This document shows, one piece after another, positions 55,590 through 64,000 of a DNA stretch of 64,000 nucleotides. Source of the DNA: Paralithodes platypus (lineage: Eukaryota > Arthropoda > Malacostraca > Decapoda > Lithodidae); contig CM064573.1 in assembly GCA_032716605.1 (NCBI GenBank), positions 8,668,440-8,732,439 of the forward strand, read 5' to 3'. Numbering within the stretch: position 1 is the stretch's first letter; each line of letters opens with the position of its first letter. The notes under the pieces were generated by a model. It had not been told where the DNA came from and did not search any database. It saw nothing but the letters and a program-made list of their open reading frames with translations. The position numbers were made by a program, and so were the translations under genes.

Positions 55590-56189
55590 CCAAGAAATAA
55601 TCTATCTGGCTACTGGAGACCCCCCCCGAGTTATATGTGATCAGATGGCTCTGTCTTTTCTTGAACTTCGTGTTACACACAACCATGTGGAGTGCAACGC
55701 AGGACTCCAGTATATATTCGCCTTCCAGATTCCTCCTTCTGTAACCATTTCCTCCATGTACCCCCTCGTATCCAACTGCAGATGCTCCCACGTGACCATT
55801 CAGGTCCCCTCCCACGATTGTTATTTCATTCTCCAAGAGGCCTGAAATGACACTGACGGTGTCATTCCAGAAGTCCTTTTTTATCTCTTTCTGTAGACCA
55901 GCCTGTGGGGCATATGCAGATATCACATTCAGAATTCTTTCACCAACTTTCAACTTCAAAACAATCAGCCTTTCACTAACTCTCGTAATCTGAAGCACAC
56001 TTTCCGCCAGCTCTTCAGCCACCAGAACACCCACTCCTCCTTTCGCTTTATCAGTCTCCACCCCCATCCAGTAGATCCTATATCTTTTCTTTCTTCCGAC
56101 AATCCACTGTACCCGAGGCCCTTTCCAGAGCGTTTCCTGGACAGCAGACGTCCACTCGCCTCCTCTCACACATCTCAGCCACTTCATTT

Positions 56190-57165
56190 GCACGCAGATA
56201 CTAGCAAGTCTGAGATTGTGGGGGGCACATGTGAACAATACTTAATACAAGGATGCACTGTGCCCCTGTACAGAGCAAGAAGCTGCGCATGGGTAAAGAA
56301 CCTCTTGAGGCGGTTGAGCACACCCAGCTTCTGGGAGGCTGCCTTAGCAAGACTGGTAATATGGTCCTTCCAACTCAGAGCAGAAGAAAAAGAGACACCG
56401 AGAATATTGAGAGAAGATGAAGGATTGATTCTTGTATTGTTGAAGAATAAGGGATAGCCCTCTGGAGGTTCCGGACTGGTAGTAAGATGGAGAAATTGGG
56501 TCTTGGAAGCATTAACCCTTAACTAGCAGCGCGCGACATAAGTCGAGTTAAAGAAACTGGCAAAAAACGGGTGAAAAATGGGTGGAACAGTAATGAACCA
56601 TACGTCCGACATCTGTGGCCTCCCGGCCCACACTAACTCCAGTTCCCCCACCGCACGGGAGGATGACAGTGTGACCAATAGTTCGCGAAAAGTGAACAAT
56701 GTAGCAAAATCCGCTAAACTTCCATCTTTGAGGTAACACTGTCAGGGCTCCACGAGTGCTACATAGCTGTATGTGGTGTCATTGTGTAGCGATTTCCGCC
56801 TAGTTTTCGGCACAATACAGTTCCTTTCATGCTGATGGTTGATATAGCAGTCAGAATGGCCTGAAAAGGCCCAAAACGGCCCAAAACGGCCACAGACCCC
56901 CCTGCTAGACAAGGGTTAAATGCAACAAGGTTTTCTCTACCCCAATTGGAAATAGTTGCTAGATCAGAAGATAAGTGTACTATGGCTTCATTATGTTTGT
57001 TTTTGAGGGACTGCTGGCTGGGGCATTCTGGAAAACTAATTGATTAGTGTAAGGTAGAGTCGTCTGCCTATGAATGGATAGGACTGGATGTACAGTTGAG
57101 AAGATCATTTATGAAAATTGGAAAGAGAATAGGAGATAGGACAGAACCCTGAGAAACACTGTCAT
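56190..57165 (-). pseudogene. Non-LTR RT family X, palm and thumb, split by a TTAA element
   Basis: Minus strand from 57160: VSQGSVLSPILFPIFINDLL (RT box), ADDSTL (catalytic Asp pair, Tyr codon lost), LSSDLATISNWGRENLVAFN. After the insert at 56512-56919: ASKTQFLHL, SLNILGVSFSSALSWKDHI, KLGVLNRLKRFFTHAQLL, YRGTVHPCIKYCSHV. It breaks at about 56190 against the RTE-2 endonuclease. Frame continuity is exact across the insert when one TTAA is kept. Confidence 0.8.
56512..56919. mobile_element. TTAA-flanked element, family B copy 3
   Basis: TTAA at 56512-56515 and 56916-56919. The left end TTAACCCTTAACTAGCAGCG...CATAAGTCGAGTTAAA matches the reversed right end of the copy at 2744-3218. The right end is GCTAGACAAGGGTTAA. 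The interior is diverged. Confidence 0.82.
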
Positions 57166-58066
57166 GCTACATTTGCCTTTGGCAGCGCTGCATATATCTC
57201 GCGAGACATGGGGTGTGACTCTCAGTGCCTCGGCAGACGTGCTGGAGAGCGGACGGGGGCCTGTCGTGCTCCTGCTCACTCTCACTCTTCTCCACAGGCT
57301 TTATATGGCAGTAAATTGCCATGGCGTTCCTCAACGGCTCTCGCGGTGAAAGGGTTAAACTGTCAGCTTAATCTATTTTTACACATAACCCTAATATCAT
57401 GAAATATGTACCCATGAACCCACCAATGCTTGTGTACACATACACACACTCACGCAATTAGACGCGCCACAGAGAAGTTTCTTGGGGTGGCCACCAGATG
57501 GAGAATGGTCGCTTTGGGGACGAACCACAATATTTTTTAGAAATATACCAAGATTATGCATTATATACTATTAGCAGCTATTAGTATGATTTTTGAAGCA
57601 GTTTTTGTGTATTTAATTTGTAGCATATTCGCTCTTTGTAAATATAAAACTAGATTTCTCTGAATGTCTCAAACCTTTGTACAAAATATATTATCGCTTC
57701 AGTTCCTCTATTCAGAGGTTTATGAAGTAAATAATTCATCCAATGTATGTTTCTTAGAAGTGTTTGACATTATATAGCGCTTAAACCTCACGTAGAGTAG
57801 AATATTATAATAGTCCATAAAATAATACGGCATGCGTGAGAATCTTAGGCCCCTTGGCCCCGTCCCTCACCTCCTTTGGCCCACCCCGCGTTTAAATAAA
57901 GCCTTCAAACCATTACTGCCAGATCCCCCCATAGCCCAATCGGTATAGCTCCCGCTTTCCACTCGGAAAACCAGTGTTCGATCCCACTCGAATTCCGTGT
58001 ACAGTATTTTATATTTTTTATCTTGTTATATTTTTTATTTTGGTTATTTTTGTTATATTTTAGGGT
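57166..58066. other. Noncoding stretch
   Basis: No gene seen apart from the tRNA-like segment at 57927-57997. A TTAACCCTTTCACCGCGAG end (reverse strand) lies at about 57338-57357 and may belong to another TTAA element. Confidence 0.45.
57927..57997 (+). other. tRNA-like segment (pseudo-tRNA or SINE head)
   Basis: Contains A-box-like TAGCCCAATCGG and B-box-like GTGTTCGATCCCAC at tRNA spacing. TTTCC and GGAAA form a stem in the anticodon position, but the loop is only four bases, and the acceptor arms do not pair convincingly. Not a functional tRNA gene. Confidence 0.5.
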
Positions 58067-59451
58067 TCTATCTATCTATCTATTGCCTGACGCCGTGATC
58101 CCCGAAGGGGTGGCCACGAACTAACCGCCCCCATGCACCTCTGTCCCCAGTCAGTCGACGCCCCTCCCCCCAACCAGCACCGCCTTCGTTCATGTAGTTC
58201 CTCACTCCATCCTTCCACCTCATATTCGGTCTACCTCTCCCCCTCTGTCCCTCCACCTCGCTCTCGTACACCCTCTTAGTCATTCTCTCGCTTTCCATAC
58301 GTTCCATATGGCCGAACCATCTCAAGTTGTTCCTTTTCACACTTTCCAGCACATCTACCTCCACACCACACCTCCTTCTTACTTCCTCATTAGTCTGTCT
58401 ATCCCTCCATGTAACTCCGCACGCACTCCTTAAGTAATTCATTTCCACTGCTCTCACTCTTGGTCTGAGTCTCTCAACCAACGTCCATGCTTCGCTTCCG
58501 TAAGTCAGTGTCGGGATTACCACACTGTCATGCAAGGACTTCTTCACTTCCATACTGACCACCCTATTTCTTGTTACTGCTTTTAGCGTTCCTACAACCC
58601 TCTTCCCCTGTTGTACCCTCTCCCGCACCTCTTCATCCATAGTCCCATCTTTACTCAACACACTGCCCAGATACTTAAAAGAGTTGACGATCTCCATAGC
58701 CTGACCGTTCAGCTTCACCTCACACTCTGTGACTTCACCCCTTTCGAAGACCATAACCTTGCTCTTCCCCGTATTTACCTTCAAATTCCGTTTTTCGCAC
58801 ACTGTTCCAAACTCATTTACCAGACCCTGCAACTCCCATTCATTATCACTCATCAGAACTGTATCATCCGCAAACAGCAGTATAGGTAGCTTCCACTCAA
58901 TTCCCTCCCTTTTCAGCGATACACCAACATTCACTGCTCTTGATAGTATTTCTTTCATGACTCCATCCATATATACAGTAAACAACCACGGGGACATCAC
59001 ACACCCCTGTTTCAAACCAACATTCAGGTCAAAGAACTCGCTCTGCTCACTCTCCACACGTACTGCCGCCTTTGCACCCTCATACATGCTCTTCACTGCT
59101 TTCAGCAACTTGCCCTCTACTCCGTATATTCTAAGTACTTTCCACAAACCTTCTCTATCCACTCTGTCATAGGCCTTCTCCAAGTCCATAAAGGCAACAT
59201 ACACCTTTTGTTTCTTCTCCAGATACTTCTCCACAACACAATTCAGGGTAAAAATCTGATCTACACATCCTCTTCCCTTCCTAAAACCTCCCTGCTCGTC
59301 GCCTATCCATTTCTCCGTTCTCACTCTCACTCTCTCAATCACTACCCTACTGTATACCTTCCCTACTACGCTTAGAAGACATATTCCTCGGTGGTTACCA
59401 CACACTCCTCTTTCCCCTTTGCCCTTAGCAGGGTAATAACCCTTTGCCCTT
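58064..59451 (-). mobile_element. RTE-1 insertion, 5'-truncated, with target duplication
   Basis: The minus-strand copy ends in a TATCTATC tail at 58064-58082. TTTTAGGGTT flanks both sides (58056-58062 region and 59449-59459). At the 5' junction about 20 bases of filler repeat CCCTTTGCCCTT, as seen at target-primed insertion ends. Confidence 0.82.
58080..59405 (-). CDS. RTE-1 reverse transcriptase, C-terminal two thirds, open frame
   Basis: A 441-codon uninterrupted frame, the best-preserved RTE sequence in the window. Motifs: LLSVVGKVYSRVV, GGFRKGRGCVDQI (39-51), VAFMDLEKAYDRVD (catalytic D74), VGLKQGCVMSPWLF (129-142), LFADD (177-181), MEIVNSFKYLGSVLSKDG, LTYGSEAWTL and LRWFGHMERM in the C-terminal connection, then a charged tail to the natural stop at 58080. 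The first Met is arbitrary: the frame is open upstream (GERGVCGNH) until the truncation. No endonuclease or promoter, so it is a partial, non-autonomous remnant. Confidence 0.88.
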   Translation of the reverse strand: MCGNHRGICLLSVVGKVYSRVVIERVRVRTEKWIGDEQGGFRKGRGCVDQIFTLNCVVEKYLEKKQKVYVAFMDLEKAYDRVDREGLWKVLRIYGVEGKLLKAVKSMYEGAKAAVRVESEQSEFFDLNVGLKQGCVMSPWLFTVYMDGVMKEILSRAVNVGVSLKREGIEWKLPILLFADDTVLMSDNEWELQGLVNEFGTVCEKRNLKVNTGKSKVMVFERGEVTECEVKLNGQAMEIVNSFKYLGSVLSKDGTMDEEVRERVQQGKRVVGTLKAVTRNRVVSMEVKKSLHDSVVIPTLTYGSEAWTLVERLRPRVRAVEMNYLRSACGVTWRDRQTNEEVRRRCGVEVDVLESVKRNNLRWFGHMERMESERMTKRVYESEVEGQRGRGRPNMRWKDGVRNYMNEGGAGWGEGRRLTGDRGAWGRLVRGHPFGDHGVRQ

Positions 59452-59494
59452 TTAGGGTTAGGTTAGGTTAATATAATATAATATAATAGTTGTA

Positions 59495-59705
59495 CAGTCA
59501 CGAGCATAAATACTGCGACACCAACCAGATTATGTTCGCCCTTTCGTCTCCAAAGGTATTGCTAGACTTTATATTCAAACTCGCAATGATTTCTTTATTT
59601 CATTCTAGCTACCGTCAGACTACTTTATTCAGCTCAATATAAACCTCTCGTGATGAAGGAGTTGACGTTATCTGGTTGTTGTCGCAGCATTTATGCTCGT
59701 GACTG
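59495..59705. mobile_element. Mariner-type miniature element (MITE)
   Basis: 211 bases with long, nearly perfect inverted ends (CAGTCACGAGCATAAATRCT then GCGACAMCAACCAGAT) and TA duplications at 59493-59494 and 59706-59707. Too short to encode a transposase. Confidence 0.9.
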
Positions 59706-59980
59706 TACATTTGAGGGGCGGGGCCAAGGACAGGCCTCCCTCCTGCCATATCCTCATATAAATATGCGTCCATACGTTTAGTGAGTTTTAATGATAGTTT
59801 AACTTACTGACAGTAGCTTATTCCACTGTAAACAAATCTACTATAACATGTGTTTATTATATAAACTATTTCTATAAAGATTTGGTGCTTAGCAAGTTAA
59901 CATTCATACTTTGCAAGCGATTTGTGGATTCTCATATTTTTTTTTTTTTTCGCCAAGTGTAATGATTATAGGGTTATAAT
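59706..59980. other. Noncoding spacer
   Basis: AT-rich spacer between the MITE and the next RTE tail, with a T run at about 59938-59950. Nothing recognised. Confidence 0.5.
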
Positions 59981-59984
59981 TGAT

Positions 59985-60685
59985 CTATCTATCTATCTAT
60001 TGCCTGACGCCGCGATCCCCGAAGGGGTGGCCACGAACGAACCGCCCCCATGCACCTCTGTCCCCAGTCAGTCGACGCCCCTCCCCCCAACCAGCACCGC
60101 CTTCGTTCATGTAGTTCCTCACTCCATCCTTCCACCTCATATTCGGTCTACCTCTCCCCCTCTGTCCCTCCACCTCGCTCTCGTACACCCTCTTAGTCAT
60201 TCTCTCACTTTCCATACGTTCCATATGGCCGAACCATCTCAAGTTGTTCCTTTTCACACTTTCCAGCACATCTACCTCCACACCACACCTCCTTCTTACT
60301 TCCTCATTAGTCTGTCTATCCCTCCATGTAACTCCGCACGCACTCCTTAAGTAATTCATTTCCACTGCTCTCACTCTTGGTCTGAGTCTCTCAAACCAAC
60401 GTCCATGCTTCGCTTCCGTAAGTCAGTGTCGGGATTACCACACTGTCATGCAAGGACTTCTTCACTTCCATACTGACCACCCTATTTCTTGTTACTGCTT
60501 TTAGCGTTCCTACAACCCTCTTCCCCTGTTGTACCCTCTCCCGCACCTCTTCATCCATAGTCCCATCTTTACTCAACACACTGCCCAGATACTTAAAAGA
60601 GTTGACGATCTCCATAGCCTGACCGTTCAGCTTCACCTCACACTCTGTGACTTCACCCCTTTCGAAGACCATAACCTTGCTCTTA
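59985..60685 (-). mobile_element. RTE-1 insertion, strongly 5'-truncated, with target duplication
   Basis: Nearly identical to 58064-58765 over its 700 bases, ending in the TATCTATC tail. TTATAATTGAT flanks both ends (about 59975-59985 and 60684-60694). It encodes only the RTE C-terminal region. One extra base near 60395 breaks the frame that is open in the sister copy. Confidence 0.88.
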
Positions 60686-60949
60686 TAATTGATACATATA
60701 TTAATTGTGTGTGCACAAATAGATATGTTACTACCAAAAAAATACCATTTGTGAATGGAGTGTCTTTTAAACGAAGCTTATTATATTGTTGAGTTACCAA
60801 GTAAATTACCACTTGTCCTAGGGTCCTGCGACAATACGACAATTTTCCGACGGTGGTCACCACAAGAAGCTTGAGCGTGGTGCGTCTAATTACTTATATT
60901 TATCTAAATAATAGGTTCCCAAAATATATTTTACTGTATACTGTATAGG

Positions 60950-63900
60950 CCATTTTGACGCCCTTCCAATTTGGCTCCCGACCGAATCGCTCCGCCCTAG
61001 ATTCCCTGGCACATTTGGAGTCCTACAAACGCGATGGTTTCTCCCAAAAATCTCCAACGATTGCTGTTTTCTTTGACATCACGAAAGCATATGATACTAC
61101 GTGGCGTCACCTTGTCCTCTATACCCTCCACACCTCAGGTATCAGAGGCAATCTTCCTGTATTTATCGCCAATTTCCTGTCAGAGAGGACCTTCACTATT
61201 CGTGTGGGTGACGTTGTCTCTGGTGTCTTTCCGCTACAATGTGGAATTCCCCAGGGAAGCGTCCTCAGCAGCACACTGTTCGTTATTGCTATCAATAACG
61301 TAACAAAGCATATGCCACTCGGTGTACGTCACAGCTTGAACGTCGACGACTTTGCTATCTATTATGCCTCTCGTAATATCCATCACGCCCTACGTATCAT
61401 AAATGGTGCGATCTCGAAAGTGACCTCCTGGACCGCCTCGGTTGGATTTCAATTTTCTCCTGACAAGACTAAAGCTATGTTATTTTATCAAGACAAACGT
61501 TGGCTGCGGGGCCAGGCGATCGATTTAAGGCTGTCTAATACCGGTCTATGTGTATGTTCTGAAATAAATTTTCTTGGGTTAGTCTTTGATTAACACCTGA
61601 ACTGAAAACCCCACGTATCCTATGTCAAAACGAAATGCCATCGAGCACTTAACCTTCTCAAAAAATTGTCCCATACTTCTTGGAGAGCTCGCCGATCTAC
61701 CATGATGACGCTCTACAAGGCTACTGTCCTCTATTCTAGATTATGGCAGCGTTCTATACGGTGCTGCCTCGGAGAGCATTCTCCGGTCGCTGGACTCCAT
61801 TTATCATCAAGGATTGCGTCTTTGCACGGGTGCCTTCCGCTCATCGCCTACCATCTCTATTTTAGCAGACAGTGGTGAACCTCCGTTATACCTTCATCGT
61901 GATCTTGTCTGTATGTGTCGAGTGCTCCGGATTTCCAATAGCGATTCTCCAACCAAGGACTTTTTTGCCTTACCAGATTCGCCCCAAGACCATATTCCGA
62001 GTTTCCCTGTCCGCGCTATTCCCCTAATTAGCATTACTGGTCTGGCAGTCGGCTTCCCCTATCCAGTCCCAATTACATCCCCTTGGACTTTACATTTGCC
62101 TCGTGTTTGTTTGTATCTGTCCTATCTTAATAAGCGTACATTCCCAACGGCTGTGGTCTTATGCCAACATACTCTGGAACATATGCGGCGTAAAGCTGAG
62201 CACACTGCTATTTATACTGATGGATCTAAATCTGCTTCTGGTGTTGGCTGTGCTGCAGTATCTACCAACCACAGTATCCAAATATCCCTTCCGCCACTTG
62301 CTTCTGTCTATACGGCTGAGTTGTGTGCCATTAGGGCAGCGGTTGATATTGTTCTCCGATCTCCACCAGGCTGTTACGTCATATATACTGTAGGGATTCC
62401 TGTAGTGCAGTCAAAGCTCTTGGATAATATAACCCCCGTCACAGACTGGTAGCCCACATTCAACATTCCCTCCATGACCTGCATGACACTGACCAGCTCT
62501 GTTGGTTACCGGCACATGTAGGGGTTGCAGGTAATGAACAGGCTGATAGCTCTGCGAAATCTGCTGCCAGTATGCCAGTGTCTCAGACCTGTCTCCCAGT
62601 AGAAGACTGGTTAAATTCCTTATATACAATTATACTTCAACGATGGCGTCGTTTGTGGGCCTCGGAAAACCCTGATAACAAGTTACGATCGATTAAGCCC
62701 TCCCCTTGTCTGTGGCAGTCTTCCTTGCAACCCTACCGTTTCTGGAAGTACAGTAAACCCTCGCCATCTCGGACTAATTGGGGAAGACCCAGTCCGAAAG
62801 ATCCGAAAATCCGAGATGTCCGGAGTCCGACTTGTGTCCGACCTAACAGAGGATAAAATCCGACCTAACCAATGTATGTCCGAGGCAACAATGAACCCGG
62901 AGACTACGGAAAAAATCCGACCTCAAGCGAGAAGTCCGCATCAACCTAGAAAACTAAGACAACCCTATTCGAACCCTATAATCTGTAATAGAAAACACAG
63001 TACAGTACATGAATTTTAGCTTTACAATATGTATTGTACAGTACATTACACTCACCCCTTCATTGAAAACAGGTCCATTCTTCACATTATTCACGTTGCT
63101 CTTGTCTGTAGTCTTGATGTCCCCCCTCCCCTCTCCCTCCTCCCCAACACTGCATTAATTACTGCAGCATTCCCTTTTCACCCCCACCTCCTCACTGTCC
63201 TTGACTACCTCACTCCCCTTCTCACTGTTCTTCTCCACCTCAATGTCCTTCTCCACCTCACTGTCCAGGTCCTTCAACATGTGAAGCTTAGTTTCGAGTG
63301 ATATAGAGGTCACCTTACGCTTAGGCTTATCCTTTGGAGGCATGGCGAACTTGATAAATGCACGCGTCTATGTGTAACACAACAGAGCTTGGTGCGGACT
63401 GACGCTCCTAGCTCCGACGCTTAGGCCCCGGATGTAAGATGGCGTCGGACGTCCCTTCTGTTTGTCGGATATTCACCCTTATTGTCCGGTGACGTGAGCG
63501 CGTCATCCGTCTGTCGGACACCGTTAAGACACATTTCGGAAATATTCGAGATATCAGAGGACGTACATATGACGGTTATGACGGACATTTGCCGAATACT
63601 TATATAACGTCCGACAACGTCGGAGACTGTCGGAACGATGACGGAAATGTCCGAAAAATGGAGGTATGTGTCCGGGAGGCCGTCACCGATCCGGCTAGTA
63701 CGGGTTTCCGACATTTAGAGGTCCGAAATAGCGAGGGGTTACTGTACTACTCACTCGCTTACGTATTGGCCATACTAGATTGACTCATGGATACTTGATG
63801 TCGTTGCCGCATGAACTGCGCCCAGACTGTCAGCCTTGTTGTGTCCCCATCACTGTTTGCCATTTACTTGTTGAATGCCCGCGTTATTCACTCTTACGTC

Positions 63901-64000
63901 GCCTCTGCTTTGGTACAAAATCTTACTCTGACATTTTGATGGACTCTCCGACCTTCTCCATCTACCCTATAGTTCGTTTTCCAACGTCTTGCTCACTCAT
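60950..64000 (+). pseudogene. I-type retrotransposon ORF2: RT, RNase H, zinc-knuckle tail
   Basis: The plus strand starts in the RT fingers (FQFGSRPNRSALDSLAHLE). AVFFDITKAYDTTWR carries the first catalytic Asp, then CGIPQGSVLSSTLFVIAINN and NVDDFAIYY (Asp pair kept, the usual Tyr changed to Asn). The frame stops at 61593 and continues in others. RNase H: HTAIYTDGSKSASGVGCAAV (Asp), VYTAELCAIRAAV (Glu), but the third Asp is lost (YTVGIPVVQ). LCWLPAHVGVAGNEQADSSA follows. A pogo-type element interrupts at 62751-63744, then LLTRLRIGHTRLTHGYLMS and a CCHC-like tail run to the window edge. RNase H in ORF2 places it in the I group. Confidence 0.85.
62751..63744. mobile_element. pogo/Tigger-type element with transposase remnant
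   Basis: 994 bases with inverted ends CAGTAAMCCCTCGCYATYTC (then GGAC) and TA duplications at 62749-62750 and 63745-63746. A minus-strand frame at 63155-63343 begins MPPKDKPKRKVTSISLETKL followed by HMLKDL, the start of the CENP-B/pogo N-terminal helix-turn-helix of Tigger transposases. The rest of the transposase is missing, so it is an internally deleted derivative. Confidence 0.85.

Larger units (their letters stand above)
52207..56180 (-). pseudogene. Zinc-finger RTE (RTE-2), long copy with SINE and TTAA insertions
   Basis: Minus-strand order: endonuclease 56180-55590 (KAKGGVGVLVAEELA, VGERILNVISAYAPQAG, GGDLNGHVG, SSSQIDYFLV). Interrupted at 55095-55589, then EECIPQHKLLVCDMSLYRD and FRKHSL (55060-54840). 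Linker 54766-54263 (EEYQAAKRTAKKVIYNAKKG, DGKAPGCSD). RT palm 54108-53660 (FGFMPGRGTTDAIFIVRQ, FVFVDLEKAFDRV, LFYADDLVLIADS). SINE at 53067-53577, then zinc finger 52992-52830 and connection (LVNKFCYLGDTISAGGG, CGARLQ, ADLKPKNLTSEAALNRVAW) to a stop near 52211. At least five frameshifts. Compared with 36053-39980 it retains the natural C-terminus. Confidence 0.88.

Overview
This is eukaryotic DNA built almost entirely of transposable elements at different stages of decay. I find no intact host gene. Three signs point to an arthropod, most likely a decapod crustacean. These are AACCT/TTAGG-type telomere-like repeats near 19.9 kb, a very rich mix of RTE, CR1, I-type, gypsy and DIRS retroelements, and many small nonautonomous DNA elements. 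The assignment is inference. A 100-base run of N at 19956-20055 is a scaffold gap, and single-base indels are frequent at about 13-26 kb.

Layout. 1-2.6 kb: a minus-strand CR1-like element (esterase tail of ORF1, then the ORF2 endonuclease) fused to a broken PIF/Harbinger transposase. 2.65-12.77 kb: one nearly complete minus-strand Ty3/gypsy element with 1.7-kb LTRs. Its pol order is protease, integrase, RT, RNase H and its capsid is SCAN-like, as in the Gmr1 group. Two copies of one TTAA-flanked element sit inside it, in the 3' LTR and in gag. 12.8-19.9 kb: satellites, two tRNA-derived SINEs, simple repeats and inverted repeats. 19.9-29.5 kb: the telomere-like palindrome, the gap, eroded RTE copies, TTAA elements and SINE fragments. 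29.86-30.01 kb: a THAP-domain exon-like fragment, the best hint of a host-type gene. 30.2-41.5 kb: RTE, CR1, zinc-finger RTE and a second CR1, the CR1 and the zinc-finger RTE each split by a DNA transposon (a pogo/Tigger type and a hAT). 41.5-46.3 kb: a DIRS-like tyrosine-recombinase retroelement. 46.4-52.2 kb: fragments and nested TTAA elements. 52.2-56.2 kb: a long zinc-finger RTE copy interrupted by a SINE and a TTAA element. 56.2-60.7 kb: a further RT fragment, two 5'-truncated RTE insertions with target duplications, and a mariner-type miniature element. 60.95-64 kb: an I-type element with RNase H, split by a pogo-type element.

The window is best read as layered insertion history. Autonomous retroelements form the substrate. 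Nonautonomous cut-and-paste elements (TTAA, TA or 8-bp duplications) repeatedly landed in their reading frames, and SINEs with target duplications landed in the same hosts. Several junctions are precise enough that removing the insert and one target copy restores the interrupted frame, which makes the order of events readable. The most interesting items are the Gmr1-type gypsy element, a SINE family whose 5' end can fold like an HDV-type ribozyme, the clustered TTAA insertions, the zinc finger inside an RTE reverse transcriptase, and the DIRS inverted-repeat structure.
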